In this document: piece after piece, positions 18,484 through 27,438 of the stretch
Layout of the letters: the number at the start of each line of letters is the position of its first letter
Position numbering within the stretch: the stretch's first letter is position 1
DNA from: CBDDFV01 sp965227335
GTDB taxonomy: Bacteria; Planctomycetota; Phycisphaerae; Phycisphaerales; SM1A02
DNA: 64,000 bases
Reading direction: 5' to 3'
Assembly (NCBI GenBank): GCA_965227335.1
Contig: CBDDFV010000009.1
Location: 248,001 to 312,000 of the forward strand
Position numbers and translations under genes: made by a program
Notes under the pieces: model-generated
Databases searched by the model: none
What the model saw: only the letters and a program-made list of their open reading frames with translations
What the model was told of the DNA's origin: nothing

Positions 18484-19191
18484 TCACTCGAAGCGGGTGC
18501 GGACGGTGGTCGGGCGGCCCGGCATGATCACCGTGCGCATCGCGACGTCGTTGTTGATGTCGAAGTTCACGTCCAGGTCGGCGTCGCCCATCGCGACGTC
18601 GAAGTCCAGACGCTCGCCCGCCTCGTCCCGGATCGGCGTGAGGACGCCGATGCGGACGTCCGCCGGCATGTCCGACGCCGCGAAGGTGCGCTCGATCCCC
18701 GTCGCCTTCTTTCCGTCATGCATCACTTCGGGACGCTCTTCGACCCGAACCACCCGCCCGTCCGCCAGCTTCACGTCGTACTGCAGATACACGCCGCCGT
18801 CCCGGAAGATGTAGCCGCGCCATTCCGCCTCGGCGGGAAAGACCTGGTCGCCGATCTGCGCCTCCCACGTCGGAAGGTCGCTGACCACGCCCTCGATCTT
18901 CACCTGCCCCTGAATGGACGGCTGCGGCCCGTGCAGGGTGTCGTACACCGAACCCGTGAACTTCACGTCCCCGTCCCAGACGCGGTACATCCGGCAGTCG
19001 GTCGCGTCGTACGCCGTCCACACGTCCTGGTGCAGCGCCACCACGACCATGCGCGGCTGGCGATCAAGCACGCACCGGAACACCCACGGATCTCGCGGGC
19101 GATCATCGTGAACACTTCCCGATCCCAGCGTGACCGCCAGCCCCATGGCGCAACCCGCTGTGATCCCGGCCGCTCTCAGATATCGGTTCAT
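18484..19191 (-). CDS. Secreted protein, unrecognised family
   Basis: 235-residue protein with an N-terminal signal segment (AAGITAGCAMGLAVTLGSG). The block DPWVFRCVLDRQPRMVVVAL, then WTAYDATDCRMYRVWDGDVKFTGSVYDTLHGPQP, resembles the N-terminal module of large heme/propeller proteins I associate with Bacteroidota and planctomycetes; that recollection is not firm. Here the module is a free-standing gene 66 bases upstream of the PA14/propeller/DUF1080 protein and in the same direction, so a partnership is plausible. The ATG has no Shine-Dalgarno and lies 7 bases after a TAGTCT -10-like hexamer, pointing to a leaderless transcript. Confidence 0.7.
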   Translation of the reverse strand: MNRYLRAAGITAGCAMGLAVTLGSGSVHDDRPRDPWVFRCVLDRQPRMVVVALHQDVWTAYDATDCRMYRVWDGDVKFTGSVYDTLHGPQPSIQGQVKIEGVVSDLPTWEAQIGDQVFPAEAEWRGYIFRDGGVYLQYDVKLADGRVVRVEERPEVMHDGKKATGIERTFAASDMPADVRIGVLTPIRDEAGERLDFDVAMGDADLDVNFDINNDVAMRTVIMPGRPTTVRTRFE

Positions 19192-19198
19192 GCCCGAG

Positions 19199-19204
19199 AG
19201 ACTA
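19199..19204 (-). promoter_or_regulatory. -10-like element TAGTCT, leaderless start
   Basis: Minus-strand TAGTCT ends 7 bases before the ATG at 19191, with no Shine-Dalgarno between. No good -35 is visible. This TANNNT-N7-ATG layout fits leaderless transcription of the 235-residue secreted protein. Confidence 0.4.
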
Positions 19205-19281
19205 CGGCCGGCCCCGATCTCCGGCAAGCATCATCCCGCCCCGAACCCCCGCGCGGCGAGCGATCCCGCCCGACCCCCGCC

Positions 19282-20979
19282 TCAGATCCGACACACCTGA
19301 CGACCCAGCTGCTCGGTCAACGCCATGTTCTCGCGGTAATCCACCGGCGCCGCCACCAGGGCGGGACCCGGGTGATCAAGGGCGCGGCGGAGGGCCGGCG
19401 CGAAATCGCGACTCCGCTCCACCCGCTCGCCGCGCCAGCCGAAGGCGTCGGCCAGCACCGTCCAGTCCGGGTTCGAGAAGGAAAGATCAGTCGACCGCCC
19501 GAACTCCGCTTCCTGCTTCCAACTGATGAGACCGTACCCGCCGTCCTCCCAGATCACCGCGACCACATCGAGCCCCAGCCGCGCGATGGTCTCCATCTCC
19601 TGCACGTTCATGAGGAAGTCGCCGTCTCCACAGACGGCCACGCAGTGATCATCGGGACGGGCCAGCTTGGCGCCGAGAAGTCCCGGCAGCGGTTGCCCCA
19701 TCGAGCAGAAACCATTCGGAATCAGACACGTGTTGGGCTCGTCGCACTGGTAATGACGGGCGATCCACATCTTGTGGGCGCCGACGCCCGACAGCACGAC
19801 GTCCGACGGGCCGAGTACGGACCGGAGATCCCACACCAGCTTCTGCGGACGAATCGCGCCCTCCGTGTCATCCTCGGCGTGAGCGGCGAACTCCTCGAGC
19901 ATCTCCTCGCGGACCCGCGCCGCGGCGTCGTATGACGCGACGGAGACGCCGCGCGACCGCAGACCCTCGTGCAGCGCCTCCACCGACGCGGCGATGTCGC
20001 CGATGAGTTCGACTTCCGGGTGGTAGGCGGCGTCGATCTCGGCGGGGTCGAAGTCGATGTGAATGATCCGGGTGTCGTCGCCCGCCCATTGCGCGGGCGG
20101 ATATTCGACCAGGTCGTACCCGATCGCGACCACCACGTCCGCCGCGCCGAGCAGACAGCCGATCTGATCCGCTTCCTGGATGCCGACCGTGAACAGACAG
20201 TGGGGCGACGTCCGGGCCACCGCGCCCTTGCTCATGAAGGTGGAGGTGGTGGGCGCGCCGGCGGCGTCGACGAAGCGTCGGAGGCTCGCCGACGCCCGGG
20301 TGCGGATGGCGCCGTTCCCCGCGAGGATCATCGGGCGGGCCGCAGACGCGAGCAGATCCACCGCCCCGTCGATCGCCCCCGCATCGGCGACCGGCCGGCG
20401 GTAGCGACGCGGTTCGAGGGGCGCCGCGTCGACACGCTGCTTCGCCACATCCTCCGGCAGTTCGATCAGCACCGCCCCGGGCTTCTCGCCCCGGGCGAGC
20501 CGGATCGCCTTGCGGACGATCTCCGCCGTCGAGGCGCCGTCCTGAATCGAGACGGCCCACTTCGTCACCGGCGAATACATCGCCGTCACGTCCATGATCT
20601 GATGCGATTCCTTGTGCAGCCGATCCGTCGACCCCTGTCCGGTCAGTGCAAGCAGGGGGGCGTGATCCATGTTCGCGTCGGCGACCCCCGTGATCATGTT
20701 CGATGCCCCGGGGCCGAGCGTGGCGAGACACGCGAGCGGTTGGCCGGTGAGGCGTCCGTAAGCGGATGCGGCGAACGCCGCGCCCTGCTCGTGACGCGTC
20801 GAGATGAAGCGAATCGACGAGTCCTCGAGGGCGAGCATCACGTCCGCATTCTCTTCGCCGGGTACGCCGAGCACGACGGGCACGCCCTCGCGCTCGAGAC
20901 ACTTCACCAGCAGTTCGGCGACGGTCGGCCCGCCCTCGGATGCGTTCGTTCCGGTCTGTCCATCAGAAGGATCGCTCAC
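19282..20979 (-). CDS. Acetolactate synthase-like ThDP-dependent enzyme
   Basis: 565-residue thiamine diphosphate enzyme of the acetolactate synthase large-subunit family. N-terminal PYR domain has the catalytic glutamate in STRHEQGAAFAA and the FGVPG-like VLGVPGEENAD loop. The central domain contains VVAIGYDLVEYPPAQW. The C-terminal PP domain has the ThDP/metal motif GDGDFLMNVQEM followed by an asparagine-less loop IWEDGGYGLISWKQ. Length is that of a catabolic-type (AlsS-like) enzyme; no small regulatory subunit gene is adjacent. It may make acetolactate or act on another 2-oxo acid. Its start overlaps the DUF2945 gene (ATGA). Confidence 0.8.
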   Translation of the reverse strand: MSDPSDGQTGTNASEGGPTVAELLVKCLEREGVPVVLGVPGEENADVMLALEDSSIRFISTRHEQGAAFAASAYGRLTGQPLACLATLGPGASNMITGVADANMDHAPLLALTGQGSTDRLHKESHQIMDVTAMYSPVTKWAVSIQDGASTAEIVRKAIRLARGEKPGAVLIELPEDVAKQRVDAAPLEPRRYRRPVADAGAIDGAVDLLASAARPMILAGNGAIRTRASASLRRFVDAAGAPTTSTFMSKGAVARTSPHCLFTVGIQEADQIGCLLGAADVVVAIGYDLVEYPPAQWAGDDTRIIHIDFDPAEIDAAYHPEVELIGDIAASVEALHEGLRSRGVSVASYDAAARVREEMLEEFAAHAEDDTEGAIRPQKLVWDLRSVLGPSDVVLSGVGAHKMWIARHYQCDEPNTCLIPNGFCSMGQPLPGLLGAKLARPDDHCVAVCGDGDFLMNVQEMETIARLGLDVVAVIWEDGGYGLISWKQEAEFGRSTDLSFSNPDWTVLADAFGWRGERVERSRDFAPALRRALDHPGPALVAAPVDYRENMALTEQLGRQVCRI

Positions 20980-21194
20980 GCGGAGTCCGCCCGTTCAACC
21001 TCGCGGTGCAGCTTCAGCACTTCCTGGCCGTCGTCCTGCCGGATCAGCAGCGCCGGGTCATCGGATGAGCCGTGCCGGGTGATCTCCTCGCCGTTGATCG
21101 TTCGCGTCATCGTCGACTCGGCCCGCTCGACGACTTCCCCCGCCGCGTGACCATCGCCCCATGCCCACCGCACCTGCGTGCCTTCTCGGATCAT
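20976..21194 (-). CDS. DUF2945 (HVA1/TUDOR-like) small protein
   Basis: 72-residue protein matching the DUF2945 pattern. It begins GTQVRWAWGDGHAAGEV and continues through an SH3-like run of strands (TRTINGEEITRHGSSDDPALLI), ending LKLHREVER. A GAAAGGA ribosome-binding site precedes the ATG. Its stop overlaps the start of the acetolactate synthase-like gene, so the two are co-translated. Function of the family is unknown; the fold suggests a small binding module. Confidence 0.8.
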   Translation of the reverse strand: MIREGTQVRWAWGDGHAAGEVVERAESTMTRTINGEEITRHGSSDDPALLIRQDDGQEVLKLHREVERADSA

Positions 21195-21308
21195 CTCACG
21201 TTCCTTTCACATCGAATGACAACCCGGCGCGAATCACACGCCGGCGTCGTGACTTCGACCCCGATCGTCCGCGAGATTCAACCGCGTCGGTCCGGCCTCC
21301 GCCGCTCC

Positions 21309-21857
21309 TCACCCCCGCAAGGCGAGGATCAGTTCGATCTTGCCCACCTGCTCATCCAGCGTCTGCGCGATCTCCACCGCCGAACGTCCCTCGCGGGCGA
21401 GACGGTACACGTCGCGGGTCAGCGGATCGGACGGCTCCGGCGCGGGGGGCGACTCGGTCACCGCGGGCTCCGGCTCCACCGGCGCGGCGTCGCCGTCGAG
21501 CAACGCCTCCAACGTCGCGATCCGCGCCTCCGCCTGCTCCAGCAACTGCTCCAGACGCTCCGCCTTCGTATCCAGCTGGCCGGCCAGCCGCTGGGCCGTC
21601 TCGTACGCCGATGCATTCAACGCGGTCACATCCTTCCGATCCCCGGCCGCCGCCTTGATCTGGTCGATCCGCTCGCGGGGCGTCAACGCCCCCGCCTGCT
21701 TCTGGATCTGCCGGCCGCGAATCGACACGAGAATGATCAACCCCAGACCCAGCACCAGCACCGCCAGCACCGCCGGGGTGAAATCGCCCCAGCGCGGCGC
21801 CTCGGCCGGGGCCGACGCCAGCGCCCCCAGCCACGGCTCAGACCAGTACGTCGCCAT
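21309..21857 (-). CDS. Single-pass membrane protein with coiled coil (DUF6115-like)
   Basis: 182-residue protein. One transmembrane helix at about residues 27-46 (FTPAVLAVLVLGLGLIILVSI) is followed by a charged RGRQIQKQ stop-transfer. A coiled coil (about 75-120, ETAQRLAGQLDTKAERLEQL) and a Pro-rich linker follow. The C-terminal segment DVYRLAREGRSAVEIAQTLD resembles the helix-turn-helix-like end of DUF6115/DUF2802 proteins. ATG 21857 is preferred to a GTG 24 bases upstream. It diverges from tilS across 90 bases. Function unknown. Confidence 0.7.
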   Translation of the reverse strand: MATYWSEPWLGALASAPAEAPRWGDFTPAVLAVLVLGLGLIILVSIRGRQIQKQAGALTPRERIDQIKAAAGDRKDVTALNASAYETAQRLAGQLDTKAERLEQLLEQAEARIATLEALLDGDAAPVEPEPAVTESPPAPEPSDPLTRDVYRLAREGRSAVEIAQTLDEQVGKIELILALRG

Positions 21858-21935
21858 CCGCGTCCAACTCCGTCTCCGCACCGGCGAACCCGCCCGCGGC
21901 GTGAGACAACCACGCCACGGCGTCGCCGTTCACGA

Positions 21936-21941
21936 TACTAT
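21936..21941 (+). promoter_or_regulatory. -10 element TACTAT for tilS, leaderless layout
   Basis: TACTAT is followed by 6 bases (CGGTCC) and then the tilS ATG; there is no Shine-Dalgarno. Transcription would start at or next to the A of the ATG. A convincing -35 is not visible. Confidence 0.5.
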
Positions 21942-21947
21942 CGGTCC

Positions 21948-23006
21948 ATGGCGACCCCGTCCGCCAATCTCACCGGGGATGCGCAATTCGACTGGGTGGG
22001 CGCGTCCCGACACGCCCTGGCCGCCCTCGTCGAACGCCGACTCCGGGACGCCGACGCCGCGGAAGGACGAATCGTCGTCGGACTCTCCGGCGGCGCCGAC
22101 TCCACCGCCCTCCTCGCCGCCCTCGCCGTCCTCCACCAACGCCGACAACCCGCCGGCCGACCCCTCGCCGTCCACGTCCATCACCACCTCCGGCCCGACG
22201 CCGACGACGATGCGCGGCACGCCGCCGCGCTCGCCGAACACCTCGACGTGGAATACCGCCAGATCGACATCCATCCCGGACGCGAACCGGGAAACACCGC
22301 CGCCCACGCCCGACGTCTCCGCTACGAGGCGTTGCTCGAAGCGGCTCGCGCGGCGGACGCCCGCGTCATCGTCACCGGCCACCACGCCAACGACCAGGCG
22401 GAGACCGTCCTCCTCGCCCTCGCCCGCGGCGCGGGGATCGACGGCCTCTCCGGCATGCCGCTCGTGCGCCCGCTCGCCGACGAGGTCCGCCTCGTCCGCC
22501 CGCTCCTCCAGACGCCGCGCGTGGAGCTGGAGCTCTACTGCACCCGCTTCGGACTCGCCTTCGTGGACGACCCCGGCAACGCCAACCCTGATTCGCCGCG
22601 CGGCACGATGCGACACCGGATCATCCCGCTGCTCGATGAGTTCTTCCCGGGCGCGGCTCAGCGGATCAGTGCGACGTCGGATGATCTCCGCGATCTCCGC
22701 GACTGGTTCGACGGCGCGCTCCCGTGGCTCGAACCGGACGCCGACGCCTGGCCGCGGGAACCGTGGCGCGATCTGCGGGTCGGCGTCGCCGCCCTGATCA
22801 TCCGCCGTCTCGTCGCCCGCCGGGTTCCCGAACTCGCGGACCGGCTGGCCCGACGCAAGATCAGCCCCGCCGCCCGTGCGGTCCGGGACGATGAGACCCG
22901 CCCGCGTCGCTTCGAGTTCTCGAAGACGGCGGCCCTGGTGGTGGAGGCCCGCGAGGTCCGCCTGGAATACTCCGAGCCGGCCGCGGATTCGGATCCCTGG
23001 GTGTGA
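21948..23006 (+). CDS. tilS: tRNA(Ile)-lysidine synthase
   Basis: 352-residue TilS, which converts C34 of tRNA-Ile(CAU) to lysidine so that it reads AUA and is charged with isoleucine. The PP-loop SGGADS lies in IVVGLSGGADSTALLAAL (about residues 40-57). Further family blocks are VHVHHHLRPDADDD, VIVTGHHANDQAETVLLALARGAG, GMPLVRPL and FVDDPGNANPDSPRGTMRHRIIPLL. It lacks the long C-terminal domain of E. coli TilS and ends soon after the middle domain, as in the shorter class. The ATG is set by the PP-loop distance and the -10-to-ATG spacing. Confidence 0.93.
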   Translation: MATPSANLTGDAQFDWVGASRHALAALVERRLRDADAAEGRIVVGLSGGADSTALLAALAVLHQRRQPAGRPLAVHVHHHLRPDADDDARHAAALAEHLDVEYRQIDIHPGREPGNTAAHARRLRYEALLEAARAADARVIVTGHHANDQAETVLLALARGAGIDGLSGMPLVRPLADEVRLVRPLLQTPRVELELYCTRFGLAFVDDPGNANPDSPRGTMRHRIIPLLDEFFPGAAQRISATSDDLRDLRDWFDGALPWLEPDADAWPREPWRDLRVGVAALIIRRLVARRVPELADRLARRKISPAARAVRDDETRPRRFEFSKTAALVVEAREVRLEYSEPAADSDPWV

Positions 23007-23028
23007 CGATCGACGCAGGAGTCCGACC

Positions 23029-23421
23029 ATGACCGCCGCCGAACCTGTCTCGACCATCGTCCTCGTCGGCCATTGCGGCCCGGATACGTTCATGCTCCGC
23101 AACGCCGCGGGCCGGTTCACGCCGGACGCCGCCGTCATCGAGGCGAAAAGCAACGCCGCCGCCGAAGCCGCGCTCCAGCCCGGCGCGCTCCTGCTCGTCA
23201 ACCGGGTTCTCGACGGGGACTTTCCGGATGACCGCGGGATCGAGCTGATCCGCGACCTCGCCCGCCGCGCCAACGGCGCCCGACTCATGCTGATCTCCAA
23301 CTTCGAGGACGCGCAGACGCAGGCCGTCGCGGCGGGGGCCGAGCCGGGGTTCGGCAAGGCGGACCTGTACGAAGCATCGACCGGCGCGCGGATGCGTGGC
23401 GAAGCCTCGCCTGCCTCCTGA
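23029..23421 (+). CDS. Receiver-like domain protein lacking the phospho-acceptor aspartate
   Basis: 130-residue single-domain protein preceded by a GCAGGAG ribosome-binding site, 22 bases after tilS. The fold pattern is that of a response-regulator receiver. Strand 1 is TIVLVGHCGPD, strand 3 is GALLLVNRVLDGDFPDDRGIELI, strand 4 is GARLMLISNFEDAQ, and GFGKADL holds the conserved lysine. The position where the phosphorylated aspartate should end strand 3 reads asparagine (LLLVNR). It is therefore probably a non-phosphorylated pseudo-receiver. Fold assignment is inference from pattern only. Confidence 0.6.
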   Translation: MTAAEPVSTIVLVGHCGPDTFMLRNAAGRFTPDAAVIEAKSNAAAEAALQPGALLLVNRVLDGDFPDDRGIELIRDLARRANGARLMLISNFEDAQTQAVAAGAEPGFGKADLYEASTGARMRGEASPAS

Positions 23422-23436
23422 TCACGCCGATATCGC

Positions 23437-25635
23437 TCAGTTCGAGTCGTCCGCCGCGGCTTCCAGCGCCGCGAGGGCGTCGCGCAGCCGGGGCTGGTCG
23501 GGATCGATCGCCAGCGACCGACGCCACGCCGCGATCGCCCGCGTGTGGTTCCCCGAATCGCGATGGGCGGTTCCGAGATTGCGCTCGACCGCCGCGTCCC
23601 GGGGCTCGATCGCGAGCGATCGCGTGTAGTCCGCGATGGCGGCGTCGAACCGTCCCGCCCGGGCGTGCAGGTTGCCGCGACTGAAGAACGCCCGCGCGTA
23701 GTTGGGCCGCAGACGCACCGCTTCATCGAACGCAGCCATCGCGCCGGCGCCATCGCCCGCGTCCGCAAGGAGACGGCCGAGGTTGTACTGCGACTTCGCC
23801 ACCGCCGGTTCGAGTTCGAGCGCCCGGCGGGTCGCCTCGATCGCGGGCGCCCGCTGACCCGCCCGCTCCAGCACGATCCCGAGATTCGCCCACCCGAGCG
23901 GCAGGTCCGGAGCCAGCTCCGTCACCCGCGTGAAGGACGCAAAGGCCCCACGCACATCGCCGACCTGCAACTGCACATTGCCCAACGCAATCCATGGCTC
24001 CGGATTGGTCGGCGGATTCGCGGCGATGAGCTCCCGCAATCGACGCCCCTCCTCCAGAAGCCCGTCGTTCACCGCGCTCATGGCGAGCTGCATCTCGAGT
24101 TCGGTCGCATCGACATCGTCCGGAACGCGGTGGGGGATCACGGCGGCGCCGAAGTCCGAGCCCGTCTCCTCGCGCGGCCCCAGCAGCGCGGCAAGATCCG
24201 CGTGCTTCCGGATCCGATGGTCCGTCATCGCGACATGCACGACGTCCTCGGTGCGACGCTTCGGCATGTGACACGTGATGCAGTCGTCCAGCGCGACATC
24301 CGCCATCGGTCCCGCCGCGTGCGCGGCGTGTTCGACGCCGCACGCATCCGCTCCGTGGCAACTCAGGCACGTCGGGTTGTACGTCGCCGACGCGTCGGCG
24401 GGCGGCGTCTTGTGGTGGGGGTCATGACACGTCAGACATGTCAGTTTCCCTGCCGATCCAACGTAGCACACGCTCTGATGAAGCTGATACGGATGGTGGT
24501 TGATCTCGAACCGATTGTCCGGGGCAGCCCGTCCGTCCTCGAAATCGAAGTGCAGCAGGTAGTCCGCGAGACGCTCGCCCGGTCGGAAGGAGAAGTCGTT
24601 CCGTCCGAAGCGACGCGCGAACGATGTCCGCTTGCTCGACGGCTGCAGATGGCACTGGTAGCAGACGTCGGCCTGACGGTCCGCCGGAAGATCGGTGACA
24701 CGCAGGATCGAGTCGCGAATCTGCTCGTCCGTGGCGTTGAAGTCTTCCGCCCGGGCGACGTGGACCGCGCCGGGACCGTGGCACCGCTGGCAGCCGATGC
24801 CCTGCGGCAGTTCCTCGGGGAAGAGGTGCGGCATGCCGGGCGCATCGGCGCCGTCCGGCACGTTGGGGTAGGCGTTGTGACAGAACAGGCACGCCCGCGT
24901 CACCTGACGCAACACGCCTTCGTGGTGTCTGTTGTCGTAGCCGGGCGCCATGCCCCACGCCTGTTTCTGTGTGTACCACGCGACGGGAAACTCCCAGATC
25001 TGGCCGGAGGGCGTGCGGTACAGGTAGCCGCGCGAGTGATCACCCGACCCGATGATCCAGTCGACGTCATCGGTGTAGACGTTGATGCGGGCGCCGTCGT
25101 CGTCGAGTTGAAAACGCGTGAACCGCACCGCATCGCCGTCGCGCGTCATCTCGTACCAGCGGTCCGACGCTTCGTGGTGGAAGACGTTGTCCTCGGTGAA
25201 GTCCTCGATGACCGGCGCCCCGGCGGGACGGTAGAGGGAGCGGGCCATGCCGACGTGGGCGTAGTCGCGGGCGATGTCGCGGTGACAGGCGGCGCACGCC
25301 GCGTCGTCGACGTACCCCGGCGGGACGATCGAGGCGGCTTCCGGCGCGCGCGCCGACGCGACGGGACGGAACCCCGTCGCCGTGGCGAGACCCGTTCCCG
25401 CCCGGGCGTGCGTCAGCGCGGCCACGGCGAGACCCGCACCCCCCAGCGCGGCGGCGATCGCGGCCACGGCGACGCTGCGGTTCGCGCCGGCGAAAACCGC
25501 TCCCACCCGGGCGAAAATCATTTTCGCCGTGGTGCGAGTGGTTCTCGCCCGCCCAAAACCCGTTCTCGGAGGCGGGGGTATCTGCTTCCGCCGCGTGCGC
25601 GCGAGAAACGGCGCATCCGGACCGTCGTCCAGCAT
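23437..25635 (-). CDS. Seven-heme c-type cytochrome with C-terminal TPR repeats
   Basis: 732-residue membrane-anchored multiheme cytochrome. A TM/signal-anchor lies at about residues 53-75 (SVAVAAIAAALGGAGLAVAAL). Seven CxxCH sites follow in order: CAACH, CLFCH, CQRCH, CYQCH, CLTCH, CLSCH, CITCH. The C-terminal 200 residues form tetratricopeptide repeats (PEPWIALGNVQLQVGDVRGA, LPLGWANLGIVLERAGQ, AKSQYNLGRLLADAGDG, and so on). ATG 25635 is chosen because AGGAGAAAGG lies just upstream, although the frame stays open 39 bases further. It should be periplasmic and act in electron transfer; the partner is unknown. The 31-bp palindromic element falls inside its 5' coding region. Confidence 0.85.
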   Translation of the reverse strand: MLDDGPDAPFLARTRRKQIPPPPRTGFGRARTTRTTAKMIFARVGAVFAGANRSVAVAAIAAALGGAGLAVAALTHARAGTGLATATGFRPVASARAPEAASIVPPGYVDDAACAACHRDIARDYAHVGMARSLYRPAGAPVIEDFTEDNVFHHEASDRWYEMTRDGDAVRFTRFQLDDDGARINVYTDDVDWIIGSGDHSRGYLYRTPSGQIWEFPVAWYTQKQAWGMAPGYDNRHHEGVLRQVTRACLFCHNAYPNVPDGADAPGMPHLFPEELPQGIGCQRCHGPGAVHVARAEDFNATDEQIRDSILRVTDLPADRQADVCYQCHLQPSSKRTSFARRFGRNDFSFRPGERLADYLLHFDFEDGRAAPDNRFEINHHPYQLHQSVCYVGSAGKLTCLTCHDPHHKTPPADASATYNPTCLSCHGADACGVEHAAHAAGPMADVALDDCITCHMPKRRTEDVVHVAMTDHRIRKHADLAALLGPREETGSDFGAAVIPHRVPDDVDATELEMQLAMSAVNDGLLEEGRRLRELIAANPPTNPEPWIALGNVQLQVGDVRGAFASFTRVTELAPDLPLGWANLGIVLERAGQRAPAIEATRRALELEPAVAKSQYNLGRLLADAGDGAGAMAAFDEAVRLRPNYARAFFSRGNLHARAGRFDAAIADYTRSLAIEPRDAAVERNLGTAHRDSGNHTRAIAAWRRSLAIDPDQPRLRDALAALEAAADDSN
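25502..25532. repeat. Palindromic repeat element, copy 1
   Basis: A 31-base sequence with a perfect inverted core GGCGAAAATCATTTTCGCC (25510-25528, 9-bp arms around one base). It matches 27 of 31 bases of a second copy at 54671-54701. It lies in frame inside the 5' coding region of the multiheme cytochrome and on that strand encodes a TTAKMIFARVG segment just before the TM anchor. Partial related bits (GGTTCTCGCCC) follow within 25 bases. Confidence 0.6.
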
Positions 25636-25731
25636 CCCGGAAACCTTTCTCCTAGAATCGTGGGTCATTCGCACGCTCCCGCCGGTCGTCGACGCCGACG
25701 CCCGATTCTACGTCATCGAGAGGGTTGATCC

Positions 25732-27423
25732 GTGAGCCATCCGCTGTTCGAGCAGCACCAGGAAACGCTGAACCGCGCCGTCGAGGCGATCCGCAGCCGC
25801 GCGTACTGGAGCGCATACCCCGAAGCCCCCTCCGGCAAGATCTACGGCGAGACCGCCAAGGCGGACGGACAGGCCGCGTTCGAGTCGCGTCTGAACCAGC
25901 CGTTCGAGATCGACCAGCCGGGAACCACCGGCACGGTCGGCGGCGAGACCAGCCCCTACGGGATCGACCTCGGCGTGACCTATCCGAAGGCTGACCTCGA
26001 TGTGCTTCTCCCCGCCGCCGTCGAAGCGATGAACGGCTGGAAGAAGGCAAGCGTCGAGGCCCGCGTCGGCGTCTGCCTCGAGATCCTCCACCGCCTCAAC
26101 CTCCGCAGCTTCGAACTCGCCAACGCCGTCATGCACACGACCGGGCAGGGCTTCGTGATGTCCTTCCAGGCGGGCGGCCCGCATGCGCAGGATCGCGGCC
26201 TCGAAGCCGTCGCCTACGCCTGGGAAGAGATGCAACGCACCCCCGCCGAGGCCACCTGGTCCAAACGCGTCGGCAAGGATGAGACGATCACGCTGCAGAA
26301 GCGGTTCCGCATCGTGCCGCGCGGCGTCTCCCTGAACATCGCGTGCTCCACCTTCCCCACCTGGAACGGCTACCCCGGCTTCTTCGCCTCCCTCGCGACC
26401 GGCAACGCCGTGGTGGTGAAGCCGCACCCCGGCGCGACTCTCCCCCTCGCCATCACCGTCGAGATCGCCCGCGGCGTCCTGCGCGAACAGGGCTACGACC
26501 CGAACCTGGTCACGCTGGTGGCGGACGACGCGGCGAATCCCATCACCAAGGACCTCGCCCTCCGACCCGAGGTCGCCATCATCGACTACACCGGAGGCTC
26601 GGCGTTCGGCGAATGGCTCGAGAAGAACGCGACGCACGCCGTCGTCTACACCGAGAAGGCGGGCGTGAACGCGGTCATCATTGACTCGGTTGAACAACTC
26701 CGTCCGGTCGGCGGCAACCTCGGCTTCACGCTGTCGCTCTACTCCGGCCAGATGTGCACCACCACCCAGAACATCTTCATCCCGAAGGACGGGATCGACA
26801 CCGCCGATGGACACGTCTCCTTCGACGACGTGGCGAAGGCGATCGTCGGCTCGGTCGACTGGCTGCTCGGCGACGCGAAGCGCGGCGCCGAAGTGCTCGG
26901 CGCCATCCAGAACGAAACGACGCTCAAGCGGGTCGACGAGGCGAAGAACGCCGGCGGCGAGGTCCTCCGCGAGCCCGCCCCGGTCGAGAACGAGGCCTTC
27001 CCCGACGCCCGCCTCGCCAGCCCGCTGATCATGAAGATCGATGCGAGCGAAGAGGACGTCTACATGCAGGAGCGGTTCGGTCCGGTCGCGTACCTCGTGG
27101 CCACGGACTCGACCGAGCAGTCCATCGCGCTGGCCGCGAAGGGCGCGAAGGAACACGGCGCCATCACCTGCGGGTTGTATTCGACCAACCCCGACGTGAT
27201 CGCGGCCGCGGAGGACGCCACCGCCGAAGCGGGCGTGCCGCTCTCGTGCAATCTGACCGGCGGGATCTTTGTGAACCAGGCCGCCGCCTTCAGCGACTTC
27301 CACGTTTCCGGAGCGAACCCGGCGGGCAACGCCACGTTGTGCGACGGCGCGTTCGTGGCGAATCGCTTCCGCATCGTGCAGAGCCGCATTCCCGCTCCGA
27401 CGCCCGCCGCGGTCGAAGCCTGA
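25732..27423 (+). CDS. paaN: Phenylacetic acid degradation protein PaaN (aldehyde dehydrogenase family)
   Basis: 563-residue member of the PaaN branch of the aldehyde dehydrogenase superfamily. The GTG start has GAGAGGGT upstream. Seen: VPRGVSLNIACSTFPTWNGY, GNAVVVKPHPGA (cofactor-binding), IIDYTGGSAFGEWLE, TEKAGVNAVII, and the catalytic cysteine in YSGQMCTTTQNIFIP. The C-terminus contains SGANPAGNATLCDGAFVANRFR. In phenylacetate catabolism an aldehyde dehydrogenase oxidises the reactive semialdehyde left by ring cleavage. No PaaZ fusion is present, so PaaN probably fills that role. It leads a short plus-strand unit with paaY. Confidence 0.88.
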   Translation: MSHPLFEQHQETLNRAVEAIRSRAYWSAYPEAPSGKIYGETAKADGQAAFESRLNQPFEIDQPGTTGTVGGETSPYGIDLGVTYPKADLDVLLPAAVEAMNGWKKASVEARVGVCLEILHRLNLRSFELANAVMHTTGQGFVMSFQAGGPHAQDRGLEAVAYAWEEMQRTPAEATWSKRVGKDETITLQKRFRIVPRGVSLNIACSTFPTWNGYPGFFASLATGNAVVVKPHPGATLPLAITVEIARGVLREQGYDPNLVTLVADDAANPITKDLALRPEVAIIDYTGGSAFGEWLEKNATHAVVYTEKAGVNAVIIDSVEQLRPVGGNLGFTLSLYSGQMCTTTQNIFIPKDGIDTADGHVSFDDVAKAIVGSVDWLLGDAKRGAEVLGAIQNETTLKRVDEAKNAGGEVLREPAPVENEAFPDARLASPLIMKIDASEEDVYMQERFGPVAYLVATDSTEQSIALAAKGAKEHGAITCGLYSTNPDVIAAAEDATAEAGVPLSCNLTGGIFVNQAAAFSDFHVSGANPAGNATLCDGAFVANRFRIVQSRIPAPTPAAVEA

Positions 27424-27438
27424 GGACCGAATCGCCCC

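Noticed and set aside
15841..19935. Very long open frame (1,364 codons) on the plus strand
   Set aside because: It lies antisense to three well-supported genes; its product is His/Arg/Asp-rich low-complexity typical of a shadow frame in high-GC DNA.
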